64,000 bases of DNA from Acanthamoeba sp. SK_2022b (lineage: Eukaryota; Discosea; Longamoebia; Acanthamoebidae). This document shows positions 48,318 through 58,909 of this stretch, in pieces. The position numbers were made by a program, and so were the translations under genes. A model generated the notes under the pieces. The model ran no database searches. It worked only from the letters and a program-made list of their open reading frames with translations, and was not told where the DNA came from. The stretch lies in NCBI GenBank assembly GCA_027943245.1, contig JANDJZ010000116.1, forward strand, positions 1-64,000, written 5' to 3'. Positions within the stretch are counted from its first letter, which is position 1. Each line of letters opens with the position of its first letter.

Positions 48318-49751
48318 GTGAGAGAGAGAGAGAGATGCGAGAGTCTCTGGAGAGCTCAGCTGACCCGAGGGTCCGCGACGCACAGGACAAGATGCGGATC
48401 CACTCGGGCGACCAGGCCATCATCGGGGCGGGCTGCGAGGACTACTTCTACAACTACTTCAAGCTCGGGCTGGACATCCTGTTCGACATGCGCACCCACA
48501 TGGTCAAGAAGTTCATCCTCCACACCAACTTCCCGTGTCACAACGACTTCAACGTGTACGTTTATTTATTTTTATCTAATAATTTATTATTTTATTTATT
48601 GATTTAATCCGAGTGCTCACTGACCGCCACGTGTGGCCAACAGATACAACAAGTGTAACTTCAAGCTGTTTTTCGGAAGCCCAGAGGAAATCGACTCCAC
48701 CTCGGAATCAGAGGGCACAGAGTACGACGACAAGAGCGGCACAGAAGAGTATATTCTCCCATTCCTCTTGAGGTTATTATTTATTTTATTTTAATCTAAT
48801 TTTTATTTTTATTTGTATTGTATTTGATGTCGTCAATCAATCGTGATCTCATTTGTGTTCGTGGTACTCAGGGCTCAGTTCGATGAGCTGGAGCCGGAGG
48901 AGGAGAGGCCCAAGCTGCCGGGCGACGAGGAGGAGAAAGGCGGCGAAGCCAACGGCGATGATGACGACTATGAGGCGGCGGCGGCGGCGCCAGTCAACGC
49001 CAATGGAAACGGGCGAAAGAAGAACAGGGCGAGCCGGCGAAAGAAGGGCAAGAGCAAGGCGACGGGACCCGTCATCAACGAAGACGAAGCCGAAGGGGAG
49101 GAAGACGACGCCGAACGCGATGGCCGGCACCACCAGGCGGCGGACGAGGACGAGGAGCCGCCCGTCGGCGGCAAGGCCAACAACAAGAAGAAGGGCAACA
49201 ACGGCACCAGGAGGGACCAGGCCAGGAAGAACGCCAACGGCACGGCGGGAGGCGAGGACGCCAAGGGCAAGGGCAAGGCGAGAGAGAAGGAGAGCCCCAA
49301 GCCGATCAAGGTCGACAAACAACAGGAGAAGCCCGCCGTCAAGCCCAACCACATCCATCCAGACATGAAGGTTGCCTTGCCCCCCTCTCCTCGAATCGAC
49401 TCTGCCGGCGCGTGTAGGCAATGGGCTGCGTTGCGGTCATAGAAAAAAGACGCGCACGTTCTAACGCAAGCGCGCCAACGCGCAACACGGCAGTGGGACG
49501 AGGTGCTGCAGGTGCTGCCGGGCAAGTCCAGCAAGCCCGTGGTGAACACGACGACGAGCCCCTTTGGCTCGACCCTCTTCTACGGCCACAACGACCTCAT
49601 ATTCGAGGTGCGCTCCCCTCCCCCCCCTCTCCCATATCTTGTACGGGCGCTGCGTTTGATCTAACGCTGGTGCGATCGTTTGGTGTATATACGCCAGGTG
49701 ATGAGGAACGGGCATGTGGCCAGCATCTGCATCTTCTCCTCTTCCGCGTGA
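47004..49751 (+). CDS. PHAF1 / UPF0183 family protein (phagosome assembly factor) with a charged insertion
   Basis: Start MLDVDVIPGKSVGEFKIGMPISSAI matches the family's MLDLEVVPERSLG...LGMPL opening. Further matches: LRFEPRTQRLHSIEVYDLTRVVLRYCGV, GPSFPGEYN, the STAQDVLTELGRPDRTFYKHEDKMRIHSG segment, YFYNYFKLGLDILFDMRTHMVKKFILHTNFP, FNVYNKCNFKLFF, and the end FGSTLFYGHNDLIFEVMRNGHVASICIF. Human PHAF1 (C16orf70) acts with BCAS3 at autophagic membranes. Between FKLFFG and WDEVLQVLPGK lies an exon (about 48871-49369) of low-complexity Asp/Glu- then Lys/Arg/Asn/Gly-rich sequence not found in animal homologues. The exon near 48750 is ambiguous, so a shorter product is possible. One intron has a long (GT)n. 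Confidence 0.85.
48033..48101. repeat. (GT)n microsatellite in a PHAF1 intron
   Basis: About 34 GT repeats just before the acceptor of the exon starting EDYFEELRVHAAHG. The purine-rich (GA)n next to 48295-48335 is in the following intron. Confidence 0.95.
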
Positions 49752-50600
49752 AGCAGGAAAAGAAGTAGGCTTGGGGGGGGGGGGCAATGCTGGTGTGTAC
49801 AGAAACAAATCGAAATACAACCGATAATCATTATCGCCACGCACATCGCTCTTGTCGGGGTGTGCAGGCCTCGGCCCGCTTTCGGCTCTCGGCAGATCTG
49901 GGAAACTGGTGTGGGGTCACGAGAGGTGAGCTCAGGCCACAATACACAATTGCGGGTTGCGCCCGGGCATCTCCCACTTGTCACACGATCCCGCCACAAC
50001 GACCGACGAGATCCCAGAGGGCGGCCGCAAGTGGCGGTTCGTGGGCGCACTCACACTTGGCACATGTGGCAAACTGTGTGCCGCCATAAGACAAGGCCTG
50101 CAGTAGAGCGGACCTACGGAGTGGGCACCACCAGCTGGGCAAGCTGCCAAGAGATACATTGAAAAAATGCAAAACGAGACACTAGAACCCGCAGGCATGA
50201 ACGCATGTGCGCACTATCTCCATCTCAGCCTTTGCTGGCCAAAATTGTAATTGCCTTTCTATAGGCTTTTTCAATTTACGAGCCCGCAGCGGTACAGCTG
50301 CAACATCGGAAACTCCGTTGCTGACGCGGCATCGGAGCCACGCATGGCATGCATTCCAAGATCCCGGCCAATGGTTTTCGCTCTCGACAACCTTGTCGGC
50401 TAGTGCCTCCGAAATTTCCCCCGCACTTTGCGAACTCCAGGTCGCTTGATCGGACGAAAGTACGATCTTTCGAGGAGCCAATCGAATGCTGCGGTTTTCC
50501 GCACGTTGGCATGGCGAGCTTAGTAGTTAACCAGTATCCGTGACGTACGCGAGCATGTGAGAAGAAACGTGCACCTGTCGCCACCGTGTCAGACCATCAG
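49752..50600. other. Intergenic region, no gene supported
   Basis: Nearly 850 bases with only short overlapping ORFs in several frames, no conserved motif and no repeat. GC content is lower than in the neighbouring exons. A non-coding RNA cannot be excluded but no structure was evident. Confidence 0.4.
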
Positions 50601-50601
50601 C

Positions 50602-50608
50602 CATAAAA
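50602..50608 (+). promoter_or_regulatory. TATA-like box of the F-box/ankyrin-like gene
   Basis: CATAAAA about 135 bases before the ATG at 50742, followed by C/A-rich sequence without ATG. A plausible core promoter by position only. Confidence 0.4.
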
Positions 50609-50741
50609 GCCTGCCGATTCCCGCACCGCGCCAGTATCCCCTAACCGCACACGCCACCACACCACTTCATCACCGCCCGCTCTCTCTTCCCGCTTCGGGC
50701 GGCCGCACATCAATTTCATCCAAAGAAGAGAGACGTTCAGA

Positions 50742-52489
50742 ATGCTGGCGTCCGCACACCACTGGAACGCCCTGCCGCCGTCCTCGAGCGACACCTCCGC
50801 CACCACCGCTGGCGGCCACCACACAGGCGAACACAAGCTTGTGGTAGGCCGTTGGGCCATCACCATCGCCGAGTGCGGCGACGACATGCTGCGGCTGGCA
50901 ATTGCCAGCCTCGCCGAGGACCGCCCCGTAAAGCTCGCCACGTTGTCCGATCAGGTACCAACTTCAATCTTTTCTTCTTTGATGTGTGTGCACGTTTTCT
51001 ACTCCGCGGTTACCTGTCTGGCTGGGCAACGCAGTTGTTTGTTTTTGGCCAATTGGGACAGTTCTCGCCTGCAACCTGCAACTTACCCGTGGACTTTTCT
51101 CGTGTGCGCTTACCATTCCAGGACGCGTCGACTGTCACCGTGTTGGCCGCCAACTCCACCGGGCGCTCGCTCAATAAGCGCAAGCTGTCGTGCCTCAAGG
51201 GGAAACAAGAAGAAGAACAAAGGGCAAACGCGAAGCGATGCCGCGTAGAGAGGGAGCACGTAGACCAGGAGGGAGCGGGAGCTGCCCGCCAGCGCGTGTC
51301 TCTCCCCAGCGAGTCGACGATTCACGCGGACGAGTCAGCAACCGAGCCTCTGGGGCCAGAGCCATGCCAGCTCGAGGAGGAGAGCACCAGGACCGAGACG
51401 CCTCGTGAAGACGCGGCCTCCAGCTTCTCGTGCCTTCCGGACGAAGTGAAGCTCCACGTCTTCGCCATGCTGCCGCCAATGGCGCTCCTCCGGGCCGTGC
51501 CGCTGGTCTCCCGCGAATGGTACTCGCTGGCTCACGACGAGGCCCTGTGGCGCGCCCTCTACTCGCGACACATCGGCGGTCTCGCGCCGTCGACCGCGCC
51601 CTCCCCCTCCCTCTACGCGCCGTCGCCGGTAGTTCCTACGCGTCGACAAAATTTCCGCCGCCCCGCGTCAGCGCCAAAGTTGGCCAAGACGACGACTACA
51701 ACGACGACTACAACGACGTCTACATCGACATCTACGTCGTGGCGCGGGTCTACCAGCTCCGTGTTGCAGCACCTCAAGTCGGCCTTTGCCGATCTCCGCC
51801 GGTCGCTCAGCGACCTGGCAGAGCGCCAGCGCCGCGAGTCCGAGGCCAGCACGACCCGGTGGCTCGCCCACACGGTGGAGTGGATGGTCGAGGGCGGACA
51901 CGCCCCGCTCCTGGCCACCTTCCTGCGCGACGTGGCCCGCTTCGCGCCCGTCGGCGTCATCCGTTCGGCGTTAGCCGACCGCCGCTTCCTGGTGGGGGCC
52001 GCCAAGTCGGGCCACGTGAGAGCCGTGACGACGCTCGTGGCCTTTGGCGCCGATCTGGGCCAGGCCATGGTGCTCGCGGCCATGAACCGGGACGCCGCGG
52101 GCGTGGCGAGCCTCTTCCACGCCTACGCCCACATCAAGGCCATTCTGTGCGTAGAATACCGTCGACAAAAATCGGTTGCCCCGAACGCCAATCACGGGCG
52201 ACGACTGTTTGGCCTGGTGGCGAGCCTACGCGATGCCATGCGTACGTGCATGAATCTGGCGTCGGTGGCGCGCGACCGAGAGCTACTCGAGCTGCTCAGC
52301 AACCTGTGCGCCACCGACGTCGACCTCCGTGAAGCCCACGAGTTCGCCCACTTTATCCAGTTCGAGGGCCCGCTCTCGTCTCGACGCCGCCATAGCCAGG
52401 TCTATGACGACGACGACGACGACGAGAGTGACGACGACCTTGAAGCGGAGGAAGGAGAGGACAGTGGCGATGAAGTTGAACAATTGTAG
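50742..52489 (+). CDS. F-box protein with ankyrin-like C-terminal half
   Basis: Two exons (50742-50954, 51122-52489) give 526 residues. The N-terminal part (KLVVGRWAITIAECGDDML) is unrecognised. A charged stretch with KRKLSCLKGK and AKRCRVERE could be a nuclear signal. The F-box is clear: FSCLPDEVKLHVFAMLPPMALLRAVPLVSREWYSLAHDEALWRAL. Next comes a Thr-rich low-complexity tract (about 51685-51735), then helical repeats resembling degenerate ankyrin units (HAPLLATFLRDVARFAP, RFLVGAAKSGHVRAVTTLVAFGAD, MVLAAMNRDAAGVASLFHAYA). The end is a run of Asp/Glu. F-box proteins present substrates to SCF ubiquitin ligases; the repeats would be the substrate-binding part. The target is unknown. Confidence 0.75.
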
Positions 52490-53302
52490 ATTGTAGAGTA
52501 TGTGTCGTTAGTGCTGGTAGCCTGTACAAGAGTGTACATTCATCAGATAAACAGAAATAATAGTGCCATTATCTCTCCTCCTCATTGAGCAGTGTTGCCC
52601 CCATTTGTTGGCTACGCCTCGGTGTGGCACTTGGTTTCGCTGATCCAGGTCAAGGAAAAGGTGAAAGAAGGAGACAAGGGGAAAGGGGACACGACTGACC
52701 GGCGTCGACTCGTGCAGCACACGCGCGCGTCGCGTGGGTCCAAGCAACGAAAAGTCGGGCGGGAGTCTGCTGCACGCTTGCCCCAGAGGACCGCACCCAG
52801 CCGGGGCAGGCGCTCCTTTAGCGTCTTTTGGGTTGGCCCCACCTGCAACGCCATCGGGGCAGCTTCGCCTCCAAAGGAAAACTTGGGCGCTGCAGGTCGA
52901 CGAAGCGTATCTCTGCCGCGACCTCGCCCTCCGCGCCATTGGTCGGTGCACGTGGCACCGGTCATGATGCGTGTTCGACCGCGAAATTTCGTGGATGTGC
53001 CGGTGGAAGGCCCCCTCGCGCGTACAACTCGAGCCAGGAGACAGTTGTGACTGGGCCACACCACGCGAGGGTCGCAGCTGGCCGTATAAATGCACCCCTA
53101 CTGTGGCCCTCTTCATTCATATCAGCAACACGAGCACTCTACTTCCTCCAGCGAACCCCTTTCCTGCAGCCGGGCAGTGAGTAGTCACTCGCTCCCTTTG
53201 ATTCGCTACTCTCCTTTTTCTCCCACGCTACTACTGCGCCGTCGTGGTAGCTTCTACTCGGTCGATAGCTTTGAGAACAACACACTACACAACAGCGAGA
53301 AG
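52490..53302. other. Intergenic / 5' region of the kinase gene
   Basis: About 810 bases. ORFs of 150-200 codons exist on both strands but are mutually overlapping and lack motifs. The last 220 bases form the kinase promoter and leader. Confidence 0.4.
53085..53090 (+). promoter_or_regulatory. TATA box of the Ser/Thr kinase gene
   Basis: TATAAA, 213 bases before the ATG at 53303. An initiator-like CATTCATATCAG begins about 25 bases downstream, a normal TATA-to-start spacing. Confidence 0.55.
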
Positions 53303-54365
53303 ATGGCCATGCACGAGGAGACGGTCGTGATTCGCGAGCAGGTGGGCAGCGGCGGTAGCGCGACGGTCTACCGCGGCAGCCTGGCGCCCTCAAACGCGGA
53401 CGTGGCGGTGAAGATCGTGAAGAAGGACCTGCACTCGGAGAAGGGCCGCAAGATTTACAACCGCACCAAGTCGGAGAGCCGCATAATGAGCGAGATCAAC
53501 CACAAGCACGTCTGCAAGATAATGGGCGAGGTCGAGACCGACACCAACATCTTCCTCGTCTTGCAGTACGCCTCCAACGGCGACCTGCTCGACCGGCTCA
53601 ACGCCCAGGGCCCTCTCACCGAGAAGCAGTCTCGCAAGATTTTCAAGCAGCTCGTCTTGGCCATCAACCACCTTCACGGCCGGGGTGTCGTGCACCGTGA
53701 CCTCAAGCCTGGTACTACTTCCACTCCTCCCCTCCCTCTTCTCCCTCTTCGCGCCGCCCCATTCCCTTCTTGTCCCTCTGCTTTCCGCCTCGCCTCCGCC
53801 GCTTTTCATCGCTTTCGTTCTTTTCCCCGTTTTCGCTTTCTTCGTTCTTTCGTTCGTGACGACGTCGCCTGACCCCTTTGCCCCAATTCGTACAGAAAAC
53901 GTGTTCTTCGACGAAAACGACAACGTGCTGCTGGGCGACTTCGGCTTCGCCATGACCTGGTCCCCCATCCAGACCGTCGAGGAGTACGTCGGCACGCTCA
54001 ACTACGCCGCGCCCGAGATCGTGACCCACACGCCCTACACCGGGCCCGAGCTCGACATGTGGAGCCTCGGCGCGCTGCTGCTGGCCATGCTCACCGCGCG
54101 CATCCCGTTCGACGCGCCCACCGAGGAGGCCACCGCCCTCAAGATCACCGAGGCCAAGTTCAAGATGCCCGTCGGCGTCTCGTCGGCGGCCAAGGACCTG
54201 CTGGCCAGGCTGCTCGAGCCCAACCCGCTCAAGCGCGCCACCATGATGGACGTGCTGGCCCACCCGTGGATGAAGACCCGCTTCCAGCGAACGTCGGCCC
54301 ACCTCGGCATGGCCAAGAAGCTGCGACAGGAGGCCGCCTGCTGCCACAGCTCCGAGGCCATGTAA
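53303..54365 (+). CDS. Ser/Thr protein kinase, small single-domain type
   Basis: Two exons (53303-53711, 53896-54365) give 292 residues, almost entirely kinase domain. Start MAMHEETVVIREQVGSGGSATVYRG (Gly loop GSGGSATVY); VAVKIVKKDL carries the ATP-site Lys; then ESRIMSEINHKHVCKIMGEV; hinge LQYASNGDLLDRL; catalytic loop GVVHRDLKPENV; GDFGFAM; activation end TLNYAAPEI; then GPELDMWSLGALLLAMLTARIPFD and a final LLARLLEPNPLKRATMMDVLAHPWMK. The HPW end and the overall motifs place it near CAMK/AMPK-like kinases. There is no regulatory tail beyond a short Cys-containing end, so control must come from partners or phosphorylation. Substrates are unknown. Confidence 0.9.
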
Positions 54366-54769
54366 ACTCCTGCACACACACAACGCACGCACGGCCGGCG
54401 CGAGGACCCTGGACGATGTCGAGACCTCGGCCGCAACTCTCCCCCTTCTTCTCCTCCTCCTCCTTGCAACACCGTCACCACCTCTGACGACGACGGCGAC
54501 GACGACGGCGATGATCGGCCAGGGGAACCATCGCTCCTGATCGACCGAAATGTAAATTTGTAGTATCTGCCTCTCTCCACATAACCCACTCCTGCGCCGC
54601 GTAGATGCGGCCTCACCACGCCACGAGCGATACATACAATAGACTATTGTATTACTATACATATCATAAAATATACATAACCCACCATTTCACGAGTCCG
54701 CGCCTCTTGACCAAGACTTTTTCTTTTCTTTTTTCTCTTTTTTTCTCAGCTCAAGAAGAGATCCACAAA
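54366..54769. other. Intergenic between kinase and LSM3
   Basis: About 400 bases, A/T-rich around 54640-54750 with several ATA-rich stretches and a T-rich run just before the LSM3 leader. No gene seen. Confidence 0.45.
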
Positions 54770-55299
54770 ATGCAGGGAGCAGGCAAGGATGTCCAGCTGG
54801 GTAGCACGGTCGAGGAGCCACTCGATCTTATCCGCCTCTCTCTCGATGATCGCATCTACGTCAAGTTGCGCGGTGAGCGCGAGCTCCGCGGCAAGCTCCA
54901 CGTAATGCCCCCCCCCTCGCTAAATTGCTTCACATGATTGGAGAAGGCTCCTTCTACAAAGCCCTAATGCGACGATCAATTTACCGATCGGGTGTAGGCC
55001 TATGATCAGCATTTGAACATGGTTTTGGGCGACGTAGAGGAAACCGTCACGACTGTCGAGATGGACGAGGAAACTGACGAGGAAATCATCAAGGTACACT
55101 GTCTTCCTTGCGCAATGGTGCACAAGTGGGGTGTGTGTCTTCCTATCCTGCCCTGTTCTCTGTCTCATTCTCCACGTCATGCGCGCGCGTGTGTGGCGCC
55201 GCTTTCCCACTTGTTCAGCGGCGAAAGCGAACAGTGGAGATGCTGTTTGTGCGTGGCGATGGTGTCATCCTTGTCTCTCCTCCCGTGCGGACCAACTAA
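54770..55299 (+). CDS. LSM3: LSM3, U6 snRNA-associated Sm-like protein
   Basis: Part of the heptameric LSm2-8 ring (U6 snRNA, splicing) and the LSm1-7 ring (mRNA decay). Three exons (54770-54901, 54998-55093, 55219-55299) give 102 residues. The Sm1 motif is [45 protein letters not shown] across exons 1-2; the Sm2 motif on exon 3 reads [20 protein letters not shown]. Length and order match LSM3 elsewhere. Exon 3 and its surroundings were copied downstream (58636-58776) together with the next gene. Confidence 0.93.
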
Positions 55300-55598
55300 G
55301 GGCCTCGGTCGTTCTCCGACCTTCATTCACCCTGTCCCCGCCCTGTGTTGCTGCTCTGGGTCAATAAGCCGGGCCCCTGGCCATTCCTCACCTCTCTCTC
55401 TCTCTCTCTGGCCGCGCGTGCTCGCTTGGGTCAGTGCAGTGGCCTGATGGGCGAGTCGGGCTTTGGCGCTCTCTTGGCCAAACCTGAAAAGATCTATTTT
55501 TTTCTTATTATTTTTATTGCCCAATAAAAGAGCAACAAAACAGATAACAAGCATAATTAAGTACAAAAGCGGACCCAGCGAAGGGGGGGCACACCACC

Positions 55599-58500
55599 AT
55601 GATGGCACAGACAAAGCAAACGGAAAGGTCGACCTACACCCTGAAGCAACAGAGGGCACTGCGTGCCCTGACCTTCCTGGGCGCCACACCAACTCAACTT
55701 CTGAAGCCGACACTTGCCACCGCCTTGGAGCCAGAAGAGGAGGGGGAGGACGTCGTCGGGCGTCGCGTGCTGGAGCTGTGGCGCGACCTCGACCCTGCAC
55801 TCGTCGCCCCTCCAACGACGGCGACGTACGGCTGGGGCCGGCTCGAGTCCCTGCTGAAGGCGAGCGGCGGCCGACAGCGCGTCGAGGCTCTTCTCGGCCA
55901 CTTCTTTGTGCTCCACCCACCTCCTGTCTCCGTGAGGTCGCTCTTCGATCGCCTCTTCTCCTTCGACTCCCACGTTCACGATGTGGGCAAGTGGAAGAGG
56001 GAGGCCCTGTTGACCCTCGCCCTGCCCATGATGTGGCTCGTGAAGAAGATCGCCTGCACCGTCCCGCCGAGCTTCCTCGACGAGCGCCACCTCAAGCAAC
56101 TGTGGGTGGGCTTGCAGCAGGCCGACAAGGACGGCGACGAGGCGGTGGTAGCCGTGCTTGGCCACTCCATCGCCGTCTTCTGCAGGCTCGCGCGTCCTTC
56201 CCGTGCTTCGGTGGCGATGTTTGTGCCCCAGGTCATCACGGAGATGATCAACGACAAGAGACCAGGCGTGTTCCTTGGTATGGGTGGTCTTCTCCCTCCA
56301 CAACGTCGCCGCTTTCCGTTGGAACTCAACGGGCAATGCGGGGCGTCGCTCTTTCTTTCTTTCTTTTCAGCTGGTATGCACGCAGTGGGTGAGCTCATGA
56401 AGGGCGAGTGGACAGTCGACGCCGTGCGATCTCTTTGCCCCCTTCCATCTGCCCTTCTCATGCAACACTTTTTCTTAATTATTATTATTATTATTATTCT
56501 CTCCCCAATGCTGCTACGCGCGTATAGTGGCTGCCCCGTCTGGCCGAGCTGTTCCGCTCTCACCCACTCCTCGCCGTGCGTCGGCTGGCGGTCAATCTTC
56601 TCGCATGTAGCGAGGCTCGCTGCCTTCTCCACCCTCGTCTCGCCGCGGCCGCTCCCGCGCCGCTTGGCCAGGCAAGCAAAGCTCCACCTGCCTTTCACAC
56701 GTTTGCCTGTTCACGCGTGTTTGTGATTTGCACAGGAGCTGCTGGACATGTGTTTGGCAGAAGATGGAATGGAGCAGATCGATCCGGAGGTCCTGGCGTC
56801 CATCATGAGCCTCTTCACGTCAGCGGTGGCCATCAAGCGCGACTGGAGCCTCACTCGCCGAGCTCAGTTTCTCCAGGTCATCGGCCTGGCCGCACGCAAT
56901 TCGCACCTGCCGGTGGTCACCCAGGCCTCACAGCTCCTCAAAGCGCTCATCCAAGGCCACTGCGAGCCTGTCACCCGACACAACCGCGACTCTGCCGACT
57001 TTGGCGACGAGCTCGCCAAGTGCGTGCCAGCGTTCCTGAGCGCCCTATTGGAATGCGCACTCTTTCAATCTCCGTAGCTGCTAACTCCGGCAAGTGTTTA
57101 TGTGTCGACGCAGGCTGACGGCCGACCTGGTGGACAACCTGCAGGTGAGACCGACGGTCGGCGGCGACGTGGACAGCCTGGTCTCGCTCTGCCTCGACTG
57201 CGTGCAAGACAACCGCAACCTGAGCAGCAGCAATGAGGAAGGGGGCGATGATCCGGTGATGGCCTTGCCGGTCGAGCTGCGCGCCTTGATCGACAATCGC
57301 GTGCGAGGTTGTCCACCGCTCCCCTCCTCTCCCTCCCAAGTGTGTCTTTGCCCCCCTCTGTTCTTGGGCGCTAACCAACCGTGTCAAGAGCGGGACCGCC
57401 AAGCGACACGCACGCTGCAGCTGGCTCGCATGGCGGTGGTGAGCAACTGTCTCCTCGGGTGTTCCACCAAATGCAAGCCCGTGCTGTGGAGCCGAGTGGA
57501 GCAGTACCTGCGGCGGACGCCCAGCCAGCCCTGGCAGCTGAGGTGCGCCACGCTCCGGCCATTGGCAAGGTGGTGTGCTCACCGCCCGAGCGGCTGCTGG
57601 GCGATGTCAGGGAGAAGGGCCTTCTGTTGTGGCAGAGCTGCGTCACAACCGGAGCATATCTGGACAACATGCCATCCAGCGATGACCTCGTCCTCTTCAC
57701 GATGGAATCGCTGAGCGCTCCTGAGGTCGGCTGTCCTCCCCTCCCTCCCCCCTCCCTGCCAATGTCATGCATGGCCTCTGTCGCACAGTCTCAGTCTGCA
57801 TGTTGCCGATGACGAGAACCACAGAGGCAAGTGAGGGAGATGGCCTGTCGCACGCTGGTCCAGATCCGCAACTTTGTGATGGCCTACAACCCGCTCATGA
57901 GGCAGCTCAGACAGCATGGTCCAGCCTTTGTCGCCGAAAGCGCCAAGCTCATGCAAGCGGGGGGCACGGCCGACGCCGCGCAGTTGGAGGTGCGGTCAGG
58001 CTGTGTGATGGGCCTTGAAAGCGTTGCCTTTTGTCTCAATGCTGCGATGGACGATGGGCGACGTCATGGAAACGCAGCTGCAGAAGGGTTGTCTGCTGCT
58101 GATGGGGGAAATGATAGAAGATGGCCATGTGTTGGACGTGATTCCACTTCGCCGGCTCGTTGCTTACGCGACGTCTCTACTCACCGTACCACCTCCCTCA
58201 CTCTCAACCGCACTCCATTCAATTCATGTGATGCACTCTGATTGTGTGTGACCCCAGTGGGAGCCCGCAGTGGGCAATCACAACTATAACCGCTTTGGCC
58301 AAGAACCGGCAAGCCACTATGTGGTCGCCGAGCTGTTGGAGCAGCTGCAGCACTATTGCGACTCGGACCAGTTTGCGAGCGTCGTGCCTGACTTCATGCC
58401 CGCCATCATGTGCCTGCCCCTGAGCAGTTCTATTCTCATCACGTTTGCCAGTATGCTCACCTCCCTCTCCTTTTTTTCCTCTCCTCCTCATCCCATCTTT

Positions 58501-58616
58501 AACAAAGAGTGAGCATTGGGTGAAACCACATTGTCCACATTGCAGGAGGGCTGGCCGACCAGTTTGACATGACTCCATGGCACGAGCAGCTCTTGGAGAG
58601 CGTTCCTCAGGTCTAG
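55599..58616 (+). pseudogene. HEAT-like helical repeat protein, copy A (frameshifted)
   Basis: Ten exons align one-for-one with copy B: 55599-56277, 56371-56423, 56528-56671, 56736-57019, 57114-57307, 57389-57725, 57825-58022, 58078-58185, 58258-58450, 58546-58616. It starts MMAQTKQTERSTYTLKQQ. Amphipathic helical pairs (LLTLALPMMWLVKKI, WLPRLAELFRSHPLLAVRRL, QFLQVIGLAARNSHLPVVTQ) suggest a HEAT/ARM-type solenoid, family unrecognised. In exon 6, 19 bases present in copy B between CTCCGGCC and ATTGGC are missing: before the gap the frame reads LRCATLRPL, after it the homologous peptide VVCSPPERLLGDV lies in another frame. Exon lengths sum to 2,261, not a multiple of three. The product would be truncated at about two-thirds length unless splicing compensates. 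Confidence 0.7.
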
Positions 58617-58635
58617 CCAGATGCCAACACATTGC

Positions 58636-58776
58636 AATGTTCTCTGTCTCATTCTCCTTGTCATGCATGTGTATGTGGCACCGCTTCCACCTTCAGCGGC
58701 GAAAGTGAACAGTGGAGATGCTGTTTGTGTGTGGTGCTGGTGTCATCCTTGTCTCTCCTCCTGTGCAGACCAACCA
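58636..58776 (+). pseudogene. Duplicated LSM3 last-exon fragment
   Basis: Sequence matches the LSM3 intron 2 end and exon 3 (55152-55299). The acceptor (cttcag at 58691-58696) survives, but the exon reads CGG CGA AAG TGA, a stop at the fourth codon, and the original TAA has become CAA. No LSM3 exons 1 and 2 precede it. It marks the left edge of the duplicated block that ends in copy B of the HEAT-like gene. Confidence 0.85.
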
Positions 58777-58909
58777 AGGGCCTCGGTCGTTCTCCGACCT
58801 TCATCCTGTCACCCTGTTCCTGCCCTGTGTCTCTGGTCAGAGCACCAAATAAGTCCGGCCCCTCTCTTTCTCTAGCCGCGTGTGCTTGCTTGGGTCAATG
58901 TGTTGGAGA

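Noticed and set aside
50182..50543. Short ORFs on both strands between PHAF1 and the F-box gene
   Set aside because: They overlap one another, have no motif or splice partner, and one is no more likely than the other.
52508..53116. A 202-codon minus ORF upstream of the kinase gene
   Set aside because: No recognisable domain; it overlaps the kinase promoter and a plus ORF of similar length.
53715..54662. A 315-codon minus-strand ORF opposite the Ser/Thr kinase
   Set aside because: It mirrors the GC-rich third positions of the kinase and has no motif, signal or splice logic; the plus strand is unambiguous.
57540..57580. The 19-base difference in HEAT copy A explained by an intron in both copies
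   Set aside because: The candidate intron would be about 51 bases in copy B and 32 in copy A, and copy B reads in frame through it with a conserved peptide.
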